A stretch of DNA of 48,214 bases, taken from the NCBI GenBank assembly GCA_964624555.1, contig CAZUXB010000014.1, forward strand, positions 1-48,214. The letters run 5' to 3'. This document shows, one piece after another, positions 24,218 through 32,449 of the stretch. The notes below the pieces were generated by a model. The model was not told where the DNA came from. It saw only the letters and a list, made by a program, of their open reading frames with translations, and made no database searches. Position 1 is the stretch's first letter; every line of letters starts with the position of its first letter. The stretch comes from SXRF01 sp964624555 (GTDB lineage: Bacteria > Pseudomonadota > Alphaproteobacteria > Rickettsiales > SXRF01). The position numbers and the translations under genes are program-made.

Positions 24218-25144
24218 TTATATTAAACTAATACCACCATCTAGCACCATAACTGTAAATAGCACAAATAAATATAAAATAGAAAAGAGAAATGTCTTAC
24301 GCGGCCATTTATCGCTAGCATCGCCCATAACTTTATGAACATGGTAGAGGAAAAGAACGTCAAGCACAACAGCACCCGCCATATAAACAATCCCGGCCAT
24401 GCCCAGTACAGGCAACAACAATGTGCAGGCAGTAAGCAGGTAGGTATAGAACAGCATTTGTTTCTTGGTTGATTTAGCACCAGCAACAACCGGCATCATC
24501 GGCACACCGGCGCGAGCATAGTCGCCATTTTTGTATAGAGCCAATGCCCAAAAATGCGGCGGGGTCCACAGGAAAATTATCATGAACAGCAAAAATGATT
24601 GCAAGGTAACATCACCAGTAACCGCCGCCCAGCCAATCATCGGCGGGAAAGCCCCGGCTGCGCCACCTATCACAATATTCTGAGGAGTAGAACGCTTAAG
24701 CCACATAGTATAGATAACCACATAAAAAAATATGGCAAAAGCCAGCAGGAAAGACGCTACCCAATTAAGCGCCAGCCCCATTACCATTACCGAAAAAGCC
24801 GCCAGGAACAGGCCAAAAGCCAAAGCATCATCAGGGGCAATCAGGCCAGCCGGAACCGGACGGTTTTTGGTGCGGTTCATGATGGCGTCAATGTCGCGGT
24901 CATACCACATGTTCATCGCCGCCCCCGCACCCGATGCCAGCGCGATGCACGACACCGCCAGCAATTGCTGGAACAGGTTTATATGGCTGGATGAATCAAG
25001 CCCGGCAAGCAGCATTCCGGCAAGCCCTGTAAACACCACCAGCGACATCACACCGGGTTTCATCAGGGTGATGAAATCGCGCACCGTTGACGAGGACTCA
25101 AGGATTCGAGAATTTGAGGATTCGATTGTTAAGCTATTAGACAT
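24218..25144 (-). CDS. ctaB: Protoheme IX farnesyltransferase (heme O synthase)
   Basis: 308 aa, UbiA-type prenyltransferase with about eight to nine membrane helices. The two Asp-rich motifs are visible: NMWYDRDIDAIMNRTKNRP near residue 78 and the later loop around GDYARAGVPMMPVVAG. It attaches a farnesyl group to heme b to form heme O for cytochrome oxidase. The N-terminal 20 residues (SLTIESSNSRILESSSTVRD) are not typical of the family and are encoded by one arm of an inverted repeat, so this part is probably repeat-derived. The ribosome site GAGGA lies in the other arm. It follows coxA by 36 bases. Confidence 0.95.
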   Translation of the reverse strand: MSNSLTIESSNSRILESSSTVRDFITLMKPGVMSLVVFTGLAGMLLAGLDSSSHINLFQQLLAVSCIALASGAGAAMNMWYDRDIDAIMNRTKNRPVPAGLIAPDDALAFGLFLAAFSVMVMGLALNWVASFLLAFAIFFYVVIYTMWLKRSTPQNIVIGGAAGAFPPMIGWAAVTGDVTLQSFLLFMIIFLWTPPHFWALALYKNGDYARAGVPMMPVVAGAKSTKKQMLFYTYLLTACTLLLPVLGMAGIVYMAGAVVLDVLFLYHVHKVMGDASDKWPRKTFLFSILYLFVLFTVMVLDGGISLI

Positions 25145-25169
25145 ATATCTAGTCCTCGAGTTCTCGAAT
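25104..25169 (-). promoter_or_regulatory. Inverted repeat spanning the ctaB ribosome site and start
   Basis: On the + strand ATTCGAGAATTTGAGGATT (25104-25122) and AGTCCTCGAGTTCTCGAAT (25151-25169) pair at 16 of 19 positions around a 28-base loop. In the mRNA one arm holds the GAGGA ribosome site and the other holds early ctaB codons, with the AUG in the loop. This could hide the ribosome site. It belongs to the class C elements. Confidence 0.65.
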
Positions 25170-25180
25170 ACTCTAATACC

Positions 25181-26755
25181 CTACTTAACGATCGGAAGCT
25201 TATCGAAACTGTGGAACGGCGGCGGAGAAGGCAGATCCCACTCGATGGTTGTACCACCTTCCCACTGTTTATCAGGACATTTCTTGCCAAATTTCAGGGT
25301 ATAGAACACTATATATATAAAGATAACAGCAGAAGCTGCCCCGATATAAGAGCCAATGGAGGAAATATAATTCCAGCCTTCATAAACATCCGGATAGTCA
25401 GGGATACGCCGCGGCATACCGGAAAGACCAAGGAAATGCTGAGGGAAAAAGGTCAGGTTAGCGCCAATGAAAAATGTCCAGAAATGGAGCTTGCCCATCC
25501 ACTCCGGATAGACACGGCCTGACATTTTACCGAACCAGTAATAGAAACCGGCGAATATCGCAAACACCGCACCAAGCGACATCACGTAGTGAAAATGCGC
25601 AACTACATAATAGGTATCCTGCATCGGTATATCCACCGCCGCATTGGCCAGCACCACGCCAGTAACACCGCCAACCACGAACAGGAAAATAAAACCAAGC
25701 GCGAACATCATCGGCGTTTCAAAAGTGATGGAACCACCCCACATGGTGCCCAGCCAGGAGAAAATTTTCACACCAGTCGGAACCGCAATGATCATGGTCG
25801 CGATCATATAATAAGAAGTAGTATCGGCAGAAAGGCCAACGGTGAACATATGGTGCGCCCACACGATAAAACCAAGGAAACCTATAGCCGACATAGCCGC
25901 CACCATAGCCATGTAACCAAAAACAGGCTTGCGGGCAAAGGTTGAAACCACTTCACTTATCACACCAAAGGCAGGGACAATAAGGATATAAACTTCGGGA
26001 TGGCCAAAGAACCAGAACAAATGCTGGAACAAAACCGGGTCACCACCACCAGCCGGATTGAAGAAGTTGCTGCCAAAGTTACGGTCAGTAAGCAACATGG
26101 TTATCGCGCCGCCAAGAACTGGAACAGCAAGAAGCAACAGGAATACAGTCACCAAAATCGCCCACGGAAACAGCGGCATTTTAAAAAGGGTCATGCCCGG
26201 CGCTCGCATATTGAATATAGTCACGATGAAATTGATAGCCCCCAGCACTGAAGAGATACCAGCAAGGTGCAGCGCGAATATCGCCATATCAACCGACATG
26301 CCGGGATGCGAGGCAATCCCAGAAAGCGGCGGATAAAGTGTCCAGCCCGTGCCTGCGCCCTCATCGACCAGTGATGAACCCATAAGCAGCAGGAAAGAAG
26401 GCACAAGCAGCCAGAAACTGATATTGTTCATACGCGGGAAGGCCATATCCGGCGCACCGATCATCAACGGTACAAAATAATTGCCAAAGCCGCCAATAAG
26501 GGCCGGCATCACCAGGAAGAATACCATTATCACGGCATGGGCGGTAAGCACTACGTTATAAAGCTGGTAGTTGTCACCGAACAAAGTCCCGCCGGGATGG
26601 GCCAATTGGATACGCAGCAGCACTGAAAAAGCTGTGCCGATCAGACCGGCAACAACCGCGAATATCAGGTACATTACCCCTATGTCTTTATGGTTGGTGG
26701 AATAGAGCCAGCGCCGCCATCCGGTTGGGGTGTGATCGTGAGCGTGATCAGTCAT
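25181..26755 (-). CDS. coxA: Cytochrome c oxidase subunit I
   Basis: 524 aa, the heme-copper oxidase core with twelve membrane helices. Heme and copper ligands are visible: His73 (TAHAVIMVFF), His252 and the cross-linked Tyr256 in FGHPEVYILIVPAFG, His301/302 in WAHHMFTVG, and His387/His389 in AHFHYVMSLG. The presence of both D- and K-channel type motifs (for example TTSYYMIATMII and the HPEVY Tyr) points to an A-type aa3 oxidase. AAAGGAAG lies six bases before ATG. It follows coxB by 11 bases. Acts at the inner membrane in aerobic respiration. The coxC and ctaG genes usual in alphas are not in this cluster. Confidence 0.98.
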   Translation of the reverse strand: MTDHAHDHTPTGWRRWLYSTNHKDIGVMYLIFAVVAGLIGTAFSVLLRIQLAHPGGTLFGDNYQLYNVVLTAHAVIMVFFLVMPALIGGFGNYFVPLMIGAPDMAFPRMNNISFWLLVPSFLLLMGSSLVDEGAGTGWTLYPPLSGIASHPGMSVDMAIFALHLAGISSVLGAINFIVTIFNMRAPGMTLFKMPLFPWAILVTVFLLLLAVPVLGGAITMLLTDRNFGSNFFNPAGGGDPVLFQHLFWFFGHPEVYILIVPAFGVISEVVSTFARKPVFGYMAMVAAMSAIGFLGFIVWAHHMFTVGLSADTTSYYMIATMIIAVPTGVKIFSWLGTMWGGSITFETPMMFALGFIFLFVVGGVTGVVLANAAVDIPMQDTYYVVAHFHYVMSLGAVFAIFAGFYYWFGKMSGRVYPEWMGKLHFWTFFIGANLTFFPQHFLGLSGMPRRIPDYPDVYEGWNYISSIGSYIGAASAVIFIYIVFYTLKFGKKCPDKQWEGGTTIEWDLPSPPPFHSFDKLPIVK

Positions 26756-26766
26756 GGAAACTTCCT

Positions 26767-27624
26767 TTAATTCTTAGTTTTAGTTTTCGCAGTAGAAACA
26801 ACTGCTTTTTCTTCGGTTTTTTCAACTATGCCAGCATCTTTCTTTTTAGCTGCAATCCACTTGGCGAAATCTTCCTTGGAAACAACGTCAATAACTATAG
26901 GCATAAAGCCGTGCTCCACTCCGCATAATTCCGAACATTGCCCATAAAAAGTGCCAATTTTGGTAGCCTGGAACCAGGTTTCATTCAGCCTGCCGGGAAT
27001 AGCATCGCGCTTGATACCAAAGGCCGGAACCGCAAAAGCATGGATAACATCGGCACCGGTAAGCAGAACCTTCACCTTGGTGTCAACAGGAACGACCAGA
27101 CGGTTATCAACCGCAAGCAGACGGTGATCCCCCTCTTTCAAATCCTTGCCTTTAAGCATGCGACTATCAAAACTTGGCAAGCCGACATCCGGATATTCAT
27201 ATTCCCAATACCACTGGTGGCCGACAACTTTTATGGTCATTTCCGAATCAACATCACGCTCCATGAAATAATGCAGGCGCAAGGAAGGTATCGCGATAAG
27301 GACAAGAATCAAAATAGGTATCGTGGTCCAGATTATTTCCAGCTTGGTATTGTGCGTGTTCTTGCTCGCTACCGGGTTGGCCTTACGGTTGAAACGCAGG
27401 CATATATACACCATAAGGGAAAGGACAAGAAGGGAAATACCAATGCACATCGGCAGCAAAATGTCATTATGCATCCATGTAAGCTCCCGCATCACCGGGC
27501 TGGCCGGTTCCTGGAAACCTAACTGCCAAGGCTTCGCCATACCTTCGTAAGGCTTCTCCGCAGCCTGTAAAGCTGGGGTGAAATTTGCAACAAACAGTCC
27601 TATCAGCAAAAATACTTTTTTCAT
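26767..27624 (-). CDS. coxB: Cytochrome c oxidase subunit II
   Basis: 285 aa. Signal/anchor at 1-22, two membrane helices (about 55-77 and 98-118), then the periplasmic cupredoxin domain. The CuA ligands are present: His195 (ADVIHAFAVP), Cys230, Glu232, Cys234, His238 and Met241 in GQCSELCGVEHGFM. The electron-entry aromatic patch VVGHQWYWEYEYP is also present. The C-terminus has a Lys/Ala-rich tail. No heme c domain follows. It is the first gene of the cox operon. Its promoter must lie in the 144-bp divergent region shared with dcd (27625-27768), which has two GTAGATTATATA copies (27643 and 27720). Confidence 0.97.
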   Translation of the reverse strand: MKKVFLLIGLFVANFTPALQAAEKPYEGMAKPWQLGFQEPASPVMRELTWMHNDILLPMCIGISLLVLSLMVYICLRFNRKANPVASKNTHNTKLEIIWTTIPILILVLIAIPSLRLHYFMERDVDSEMTIKVVGHQWYWEYEYPDVGLPSFDSRMLKGKDLKEGDHRLLAVDNRLVVPVDTKVKVLLTGADVIHAFAVPAFGIKRDAIPGRLNETWFQATKIGTFYGQCSELCGVEHGFMPIVIDVVSKEDFAKWIAAKKKDAGIVEKTEEKAVVSTAKTKTKN

Positions 27625-27768
27625 CGCGCTACTTAATCAGTTGTAGATTATATATTATAAACCGAGGACGGTTGTAAACTCTCCTTATTTAACGCGCAAC
27701 ATTTTTTGTAGATTTTTTGGTAGATTATATAGTAGGCTTAACAAATCTTAAAAAAAGAGAGAAAAACA

Positions 27769-28971
27769 ATGAGCAATATTGCCAGGAATATAGCGCCAGA
27801 GGTAGAATCTTCCGGCCTGCGCTCCGGCACAGGAATCCTGCCCTGCCAGACTATCCAGGCAATGATAGCAGGCAAAGAAATACAAAGCAGCGTCCCATTT
27901 ATAGACGAACAGGTGCAGCCCGCCAGCATCGACCTGCGCTTAGGCCTTTATGCCTACCCGGTAAGCACCAGTTTCCAGCCAGGTTCCGGCGTTTCAGTCA
28001 TGGACAAAATGAAGCACCTCGACGAGAATTACGAAAAATTCAAAATAAACCTTGAAGACGGCGCGGTGCTGGAAAAAGACCGCCTCTATGTCATCCCGCT
28101 GCTGGAAACGCTCGATCTGCGCCGCGCCGAAATAACAGGTTTTGCCAACCCTAAAAGCTCCACCGGCCGCCTCGATATACTCACCCGCCTGATAACAGAC
28201 GAAGGAACCTCTTTCGACCAGGTCCGCAAAGGCTATAAAGGTGGCTTATATATAGAAGTAGCCCCGCGTACTTTCAGCATCGTGGTACGTACAGGTGACA
28301 GGTTAAATCAACTCCGCTTCCAGCGTTCCACCGGCGCGGGAGCGCAAGGCATAGCAGCAGCAAAATGGAAAGAGCTGATTGCCAGTGAACAGCTTGTGCG
28401 CCTTGAAAATAAGGATGACGAAAAAATATTCTGTGCCGAAACCGGGATGTTGCCATTCACCATCGACCTGCGCAACAACGGCAAGGACGGCGAACTTATA
28501 GGATACCGTGCACGCCGCCACTCACCACGTATCGACCTCGCCTGCCGCGATTATGATCCCGCCGATTTTTGGGAGGAAATACGCTATAAAAAAGGCAAGC
28601 CGGAATCGCTGGTGCTCGACCCGGAAGAATTTTACATATTGATGACACGCGAACCTATCGCCGTTCCGCCCGATTACGCCGCCGAGATGCTGCCCTATGA
28701 TACACGCGCCGGTGAATTCCGCGTGCATTATGCCGGTTTTTTCGATCCCGGTTTTGGCTGGGACGCAGCTACCGGAAAAGCTGGAAACAGCCGTGGCGTG
28801 CTCGAAGTACGCTCGCATGAAGTGCCGTTCCTATTGGAGCATGGACAGATAGTCGGCTGGCTGCGCTACGACAAAATGGCAGCAACACCGAAAGATCTAT
28901 ACGGCCAGTCCATTGCCTCCAACTATCAGGGCCAGCGCCTGAAACTCGCCAAGCAGTTTAAAAGCGCATGA
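27769..28971 (+). CDS. dcd: 2'-Deoxycytidine 5'-triphosphate deaminase, long form
   Basis: 400 aa, about twice the length of the E. coli enzyme, matching the alphaproteobacterial long form made of two dUTPase-like halves. Visible motifs include QPASIDLRLG near residue 50, ANPKSSTGRLDI with the SS-x-GR type active-site loop, and a second-half PYDTRAGEFRVHYAGFFDPGFG with VRSHEVPFLLEHGQIVGWL. The enzyme makes dUTP from dCTP for thymidylate supply. It overlaps tldD by four bases (ATGA). Its divergent neighbour is coxB. Confidence 0.93.
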   Translation: MSNIARNIAPEVESSGLRSGTGILPCQTIQAMIAGKEIQSSVPFIDEQVQPASIDLRLGLYAYPVSTSFQPGSGVSVMDKMKHLDENYEKFKINLEDGAVLEKDRLYVIPLLETLDLRRAEITGFANPKSSTGRLDILTRLITDEGTSFDQVRKGYKGGLYIEVAPRTFSIVVRTGDRLNQLRFQRSTGAGAQGIAAAKWKELIASEQLVRLENKDDEKIFCAETGMLPFTIDLRNNGKDGELIGYRARRHSPRIDLACRDYDPADFWEEIRYKKGKPESLVLDPEEFYILMTREPIAVPPDYAAEMLPYDTRAGEFRVHYAGFFDPGFGWDAATGKAGNSRGVLEVRSHEVPFLLEHGQIVGWLRYDKMAATPKDLYGQSIASNYQGQRLKLAKQFKSA

Positions 28972-30410
28972 GCGATAACGGCACCACCTTAAACGATATT
29001 TTCTTCACCCGCACCGGGCTGGATAAGGCGCGTTTGTCAGGTATTGTTTCCAACAGCCTGCACGGAATGGATGACGGCGAGCTGTTCCTTGAATATTGCC
29101 AGTCAGAAGCACTTACTTTTGACGATGGCAAATTAAAAACCGCCAACTTCAACACCCAACAGGGATTTGGCCTGCGCTCGGTTCTGGGTGAGACAACTGC
29201 CTATGCCCATGCTTCCGAATTAAGCGAGGAAGCAATATTGCGGGCGGTCAATACCACCAACGCAGTGCGTCACGGGCAGAAAAATATCCATGCCGATATC
29301 GCCCCACCATTCGGCACCAACAAAAAACTCTACACCGATTTAAACCCGCTCAAGGAAGTTCCTTTTGAGGTAAAAATAGAATTGCTGCAAAAAATTGATG
29401 CGTACGTGCGTACAAAAAACCCTCTGGTGAAGCAGGTATCAGCTTCTCTTACCGGCCAGTGGCAAGCGGTGAATATCATCAAGCCCGATGGTTTGATGGC
29501 GGGCGACATCCGTCCGCTGGTGCGCCTCAATGTAAATGTGATAGTAGAAAAAGACGGGCGCATGGAAAGCGGATCATCAGGTGCCGGTGGTCGCGTGCCT
29601 TACGCGCAATATATAAATGAGAACAACTGGAAAAAACAGGCTGACGAGGCGTTGCGGCAGGCACTGGTAAACCTTGAATCGATCCCTGCCCCCGCTGGTG
29701 AAATGCCGGTTGTAATGGGTGCAGGCTGGTGCGGGGTAATACTGCACGAAGCGATCGGGCATGGGCTGGAGGGCGATTTCAACCGCAAAGGCACCTCGGC
29801 CTTTTCTGGGCTAATGGGCAAGCAGGTGGCAAGCAAAGGTGTCACCGTAGTCGATGATGGAACAATACCCGACCGCCGCGGTTCCATTTCAATAGATGAT
29901 GAAGGCACGCCAAGCAGCCGCAACGTTCTTATCGAAGACGGCATCCTCACCGGCTATATACAGGATCGGCTCAACGCCCGCCTCATGGGTGTGCGCGCTA
30001 CTGGCAACGGTCGCCGCGAGAGCTTCTCCTGCCAGCCAATGCCACGCATGACCAATACTTACATGCTCAGCGGAGATAGTAAGCCCGCTGACATCATAGC
30101 CTCGGTAAAACGCGGCATTTACGTGGCGCATATGGGCGGCGGACAGGTTGATATAACCTCCGGCAAGTTCGTGTTCTCCGCCTCCGAAGCCTACCTGATT
30201 GAGAATGGCAAGCTTACCCGCCCGCTTAAGGGTGCTACTTTAATAGGTAACGGCCCGGATTGCCTCACGAAAGTTCGCGCCATCGGCAATGACGTATCGC
30301 TGGATGACGGCATCGGAACCTGCGGAAAATCCGGGCAATCCGTACCGGTCGGGGTGGGGCAGCCAACTATACTTATTGACGCTATAACAGTGGGAGGGAC
30401 ACAGGTATAG
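28968..30410 (+). CDS. tldD: Metalloprotease TldD
   Basis: 480 aa. Forms a TldD/TldE complex that trims peptides. The zinc motif HEAIGHGLEGD has His260, Glu261 and His265, with the later cysteine-containing segments TKVRAIGNDVSLDDGIGTCGKSG typical of TldD. EYCQSEALTFDDGKL near the N-terminus also fits. Coupled to dcd by a four-base overlap. In Alphaproteobacteria tldD often neighbours coxB, as it does here across dcd. TldE (PmbA) is not in the window. A class C element begins directly at its stop codon. Confidence 0.96.
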   Translation: MSDNGTTLNDIFFTRTGLDKARLSGIVSNSLHGMDDGELFLEYCQSEALTFDDGKLKTANFNTQQGFGLRSVLGETTAYAHASELSEEAILRAVNTTNAVRHGQKNIHADIAPPFGTNKKLYTDLNPLKEVPFEVKIELLQKIDAYVRTKNPLVKQVSASLTGQWQAVNIIKPDGLMAGDIRPLVRLNVNVIVEKDGRMESGSSGAGGRVPYAQYINENNWKKQADEALRQALVNLESIPAPAGEMPVVMGAGWCGVILHEAIGHGLEGDFNRKGTSAFSGLMGKQVASKGVTVVDDGTIPDRRGSISIDDEGTPSSRNVLIEDGILTGYIQDRLNARLMGVRATGNGRRESFSCQPMPRMTNTYMLSGDSKPADIIASVKRGIYVAHMGGGQVDITSGKFVFSASEAYLIENGKLTRPLKGATLIGNGPDCLTKVRAIGNDVSLDDGIGTCGKSGQSVPVGVGQPTILIDAITVGGTQV

Positions 30411-30496
30411 ATGACGAGATGAAGGGATTACGAGATGACCAGACAAAAGATTGTATACAACATATTATCATCTTGTCATCTTATAATCTTATCATC
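30409..30496. repeat. Class C imperfect hairpin element after tldD
   Basis: AGATGACGAGATGAAGGGAT with TACGAGATGA on one side pairs imperfectly with TCATCTTGTCATCTTATAAT and CTTATCATCT on the other. The unit ACGAGATGA recurs. It starts in the tldD stop codon, as the copy at 40246 does after the acyl-CoA dehydrogenase. Confidence 0.6.
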
Positions 30497-30601
30497 TACG
30501 TTAACCATTATGACAATTCTGTTACAGAACGATGACAGATTGATGAAATAAAAGTTAACAATACGATTACTATTTGCCCCTAACCGAGAATATATGTAAT
30601 A

Positions 30602-30631
30602 TTGTCTTATAGACGAATTGGTAAATAAAAT
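30602..30631 (+). promoter_or_regulatory. Candidate promoter of 54-aa gene
   Basis: TTGTCT (30602-30607) and TAAAAT (30626-30631) are 18 bases apart in an AT-rich region, 44 bases upstream of the 54-aa start. A short palindrome TTCTGTTACAGAA lies at 30517-30529. Moderate match only. Confidence 0.35.
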
Positions 30632-30674
30632 ATTAACAAAACCCAATAAAACTATATATTAACGTGGAGTGTTT

Positions 30675-30839
30675 ATGGTTTTCAGCGCATGCTTCCCAGT
30701 ATTAGTAGCCGGATTTGCTACACCTCTTGCAGCTCAGGCATGTAATGGTTTTGCAGCCGGAGTGGTTGGTGGGGCTGCTACAGCACAGGTACTACAAAGC
30801 GCTACCGGTTCTTATAGGGACTCCGAACATACAAGATAG
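30675..30839 (+). CDS. 54-aa hydrophobic Gly/Ala-rich peptide
   Basis: Begins MVFSACFPVLVAGFATPLAAQ and continues NGFAAGVVGGAATAQVLQSA, ending with a charged YRDSEHTR tail. The GxxxG-like spacing in the middle segment resembles small pore-forming or bacteriocin-like peptides, and the first segment could be a signal peptide (cleavage near LAAQA). GGAG stands five bases before ATG. A good Rho-independent terminator follows 27 bases after the stop, and a possible promoter precedes it, so it is a single-gene unit. No family recognised. Confidence 0.6.
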   Translation: MVFSACFPVLVAGFATPLAAQACNGFAAGVVGGAATAQVLQSATGSYRDSEHTR

Positions 30840-30865
30840 TTCCTCCTTAAATGGTCTGCTAAGTA

Positions 30866-30894
30866 CAAAAACCCTGCTCCGGCGGGGTTTTTTG
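30866..30894 (+). terminator. Rho-independent terminator after 54-aa gene
   Basis: AAACCCTGC, loop TCCG, GCGGGGTTTTTTT: a strong GC stem with a run of seven T. The upstream strand is preceded by A-residues, so it may act on both strands. Confidence 0.85.
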
Positions 30895-30900
30895 TTGCTT

Positions 30901-31018
30901 CCCATCCCTGGCCCTCCCCACTACGTGGAGAGGGAATTTCTTCTTTATCCTCTCTCCCGCCATGTCCGCCGTAGCCTTGGCGAAGGCGGATTGCGGGGGA
31001 GAGTTAGAGAGGGGGCAA
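30901..31018. repeat. Dispersed palindromic repeat, class A, copy 5, with nested palindrome
   Basis: CCTGGCCCTCCCCACTACGT with GGAGAGGG, then CCTCTCTCCCGC and GCGGGGGAGAGTTAGAGAGG. Inside the second hairpin lies another palindrome, TCCGCCGTAGCC with GGCGAAGGCGGA, as if a second element had entered the loop. It fills the gap before lpd. Confidence 0.8.
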
Positions 31019-31028
31019 AAGGATAATA

Positions 31029-32420
31029 CTAGATGTGAACTGCCCGACCTAGTACTGCCAGTGCCGCTTCTTTAACCGCTTCGTTGAGGGTTGGATGGGC
31101 ATGGCAGGTGCGGAAAATATCTTCACTGGAACCACCAAATTCCATTACGGACACAGCTTCAGCAATTAATGTTCCGGCATGCGGGCCGATGATGTGCACG
31201 CCGAGCACGCGGTCAGTCTTAGCGTCCGCCAGTACTTTGGCAAAACCATCAGTCTGGCCCACAGCGCGGCCACGGCTATTAGCCATGAACGGGAATTTAC
31301 CGGCTTTATAAGCAACTCCGGCGGCTTTGAGTTCTTCCTCGGTCTTGCCTACGCTTGCCACTTCCGGCCAAGTATAAACTACGCCGGGAACGAGGTTATA
31401 ATCAAGGTGCGGCTTCTGCCCCACCATACCTTCTACTGCGGCCACACCATCTTCCTCGGCCTTGTGCGCCAGCATCGGCCCGGCGATGACGTCACCGATG
31501 GCGTAAATGCCTTTTACGTTGGTTTCAAAATGACCGTTCACGGTAATACGTCCGCGCTGGTCGAGCGTAACACCGACTTTGTCGAGCCCCAGCCCATCGG
31601 TATAGGGTTTGCGTCCGATGGAAACGAGCACCACATCGCCTTCCACCTTGCTCGCGGCACCACCTTTGGCTGGCTCAACAGTCAGTACCACATTTTTACC
31701 CTTAGTATCAGCGCCAGTAACTTTGCTGCCGAGCATGAAATTCATGCCTTGTTTTTCGAGGATGCGCTGGAACTGTTTGGCCACTTCCGCATCCATCGGC
31801 CCACCGATATTTTCCATGAATTCCACCACGGTCACTTTCGCGCCAAGCCTGCGCCACACCGAGCCCAACTCCAGCCCAATCACGCCGCCGCCAACAACTA
31901 TAAGATGGGCGGGAACTTTATCGAGTACCAGCGCACCGGTGGAGGAGACAATGCGTTTTTCATCCACTTCCACGCCGGGAAGTTTCATCACATCCGAGCC
32001 GGTGGCGATAAGTATGCGCTTGGTTTTGAGCGTGTCCTTGCCATTAACCACAACTTCACTGGCTGATTTAATTACGCCAGTGCCAACAACATAAGTTACC
32101 TTATTTTTTTTGAACAACCCTTCGATACCTTTGGTGAGGTCCACCACCACTTTTTCCTTGCGCGACTGCATCGCTCCCAGGTCGAGTTCCACTTTGGCCT
32201 TGATGCCGTGGGCGGCGAAATTATGCTGCGCATCTTCAAATTTTTCTGAAGATTCGAGCAGCGCTTTGGATGGTATGCAACCCACGTTCAGGCAGGTTCC
32301 GCCGAGCGCGCCGCGTTTTTCCACACAGGCCGTTTTCAGGCCAAGTTGCGCCGCACGTATCGCCGCCACATAACCACCCGGCCCACCACCAATTACCACT
32401 AAATCGAATTCTTCAGACAT
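31029..32420 (-). CDS. lpdA: Dihydrolipoyl dehydrogenase (E3)
   Basis: 463 aa from ATG at 32420, which has GGAG nine bases upstream; the longer reading is rejected. FAD-binding GGGPGGYVAA is at 11-20, redox disulfide Cys43/Cys48 in GGTCLNVGCIPSK, NAD-binding VVGGGVIGLELG, FAD site YAIGDVIAGPMLAHKA, and the catalytic His-Glu HAHPTLNEAVKEAA at the C-terminus. Reoxidises lipoamide of 2-oxo acid dehydrogenases. It follows sucB with a secreted-protein gene between them. Confidence 0.97.
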   Translation of the reverse strand: MSEEFDLVVIGGGPGGYVAAIRAAQLGLKTACVEKRGALGGTCLNVGCIPSKALLESSEKFEDAQHNFAAHGIKAKVELDLGAMQSRKEKVVVDLTKGIEGLFKKNKVTYVVGTGVIKSASEVVVNGKDTLKTKRILIATGSDVMKLPGVEVDEKRIVSSTGALVLDKVPAHLIVVGGGVIGLELGSVWRRLGAKVTVVEFMENIGGPMDAEVAKQFQRILEKQGMNFMLGSKVTGADTKGKNVVLTVEPAKGGAASKVEGDVVLVSIGRKPYTDGLGLDKVGVTLDQRGRITVNGHFETNVKGIYAIGDVIAGPMLAHKAEEDGVAAVEGMVGQKPHLDYNLVPGVVYTWPEVASVGKTEEELKAAGVAYKAGKFPFMANSRGRAVGQTDGFAKVLADAKTDRVLGVHIIGPHAGTLIAEAVSVMEFGGSSEDIFRTCHAHPTLNEAVKEAALAVLGRAVHI

Positions 32421-32449
32421 TATATTTATCTCCATTTCTATTTCTTTAT

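Noticed and set aside
31179..32066. 295-aa open frame opposite lpdA
   Set aside because: lpdA has all catalytic motifs in the same DNA; the antisense frame has unlikely His/Phe-rich composition.
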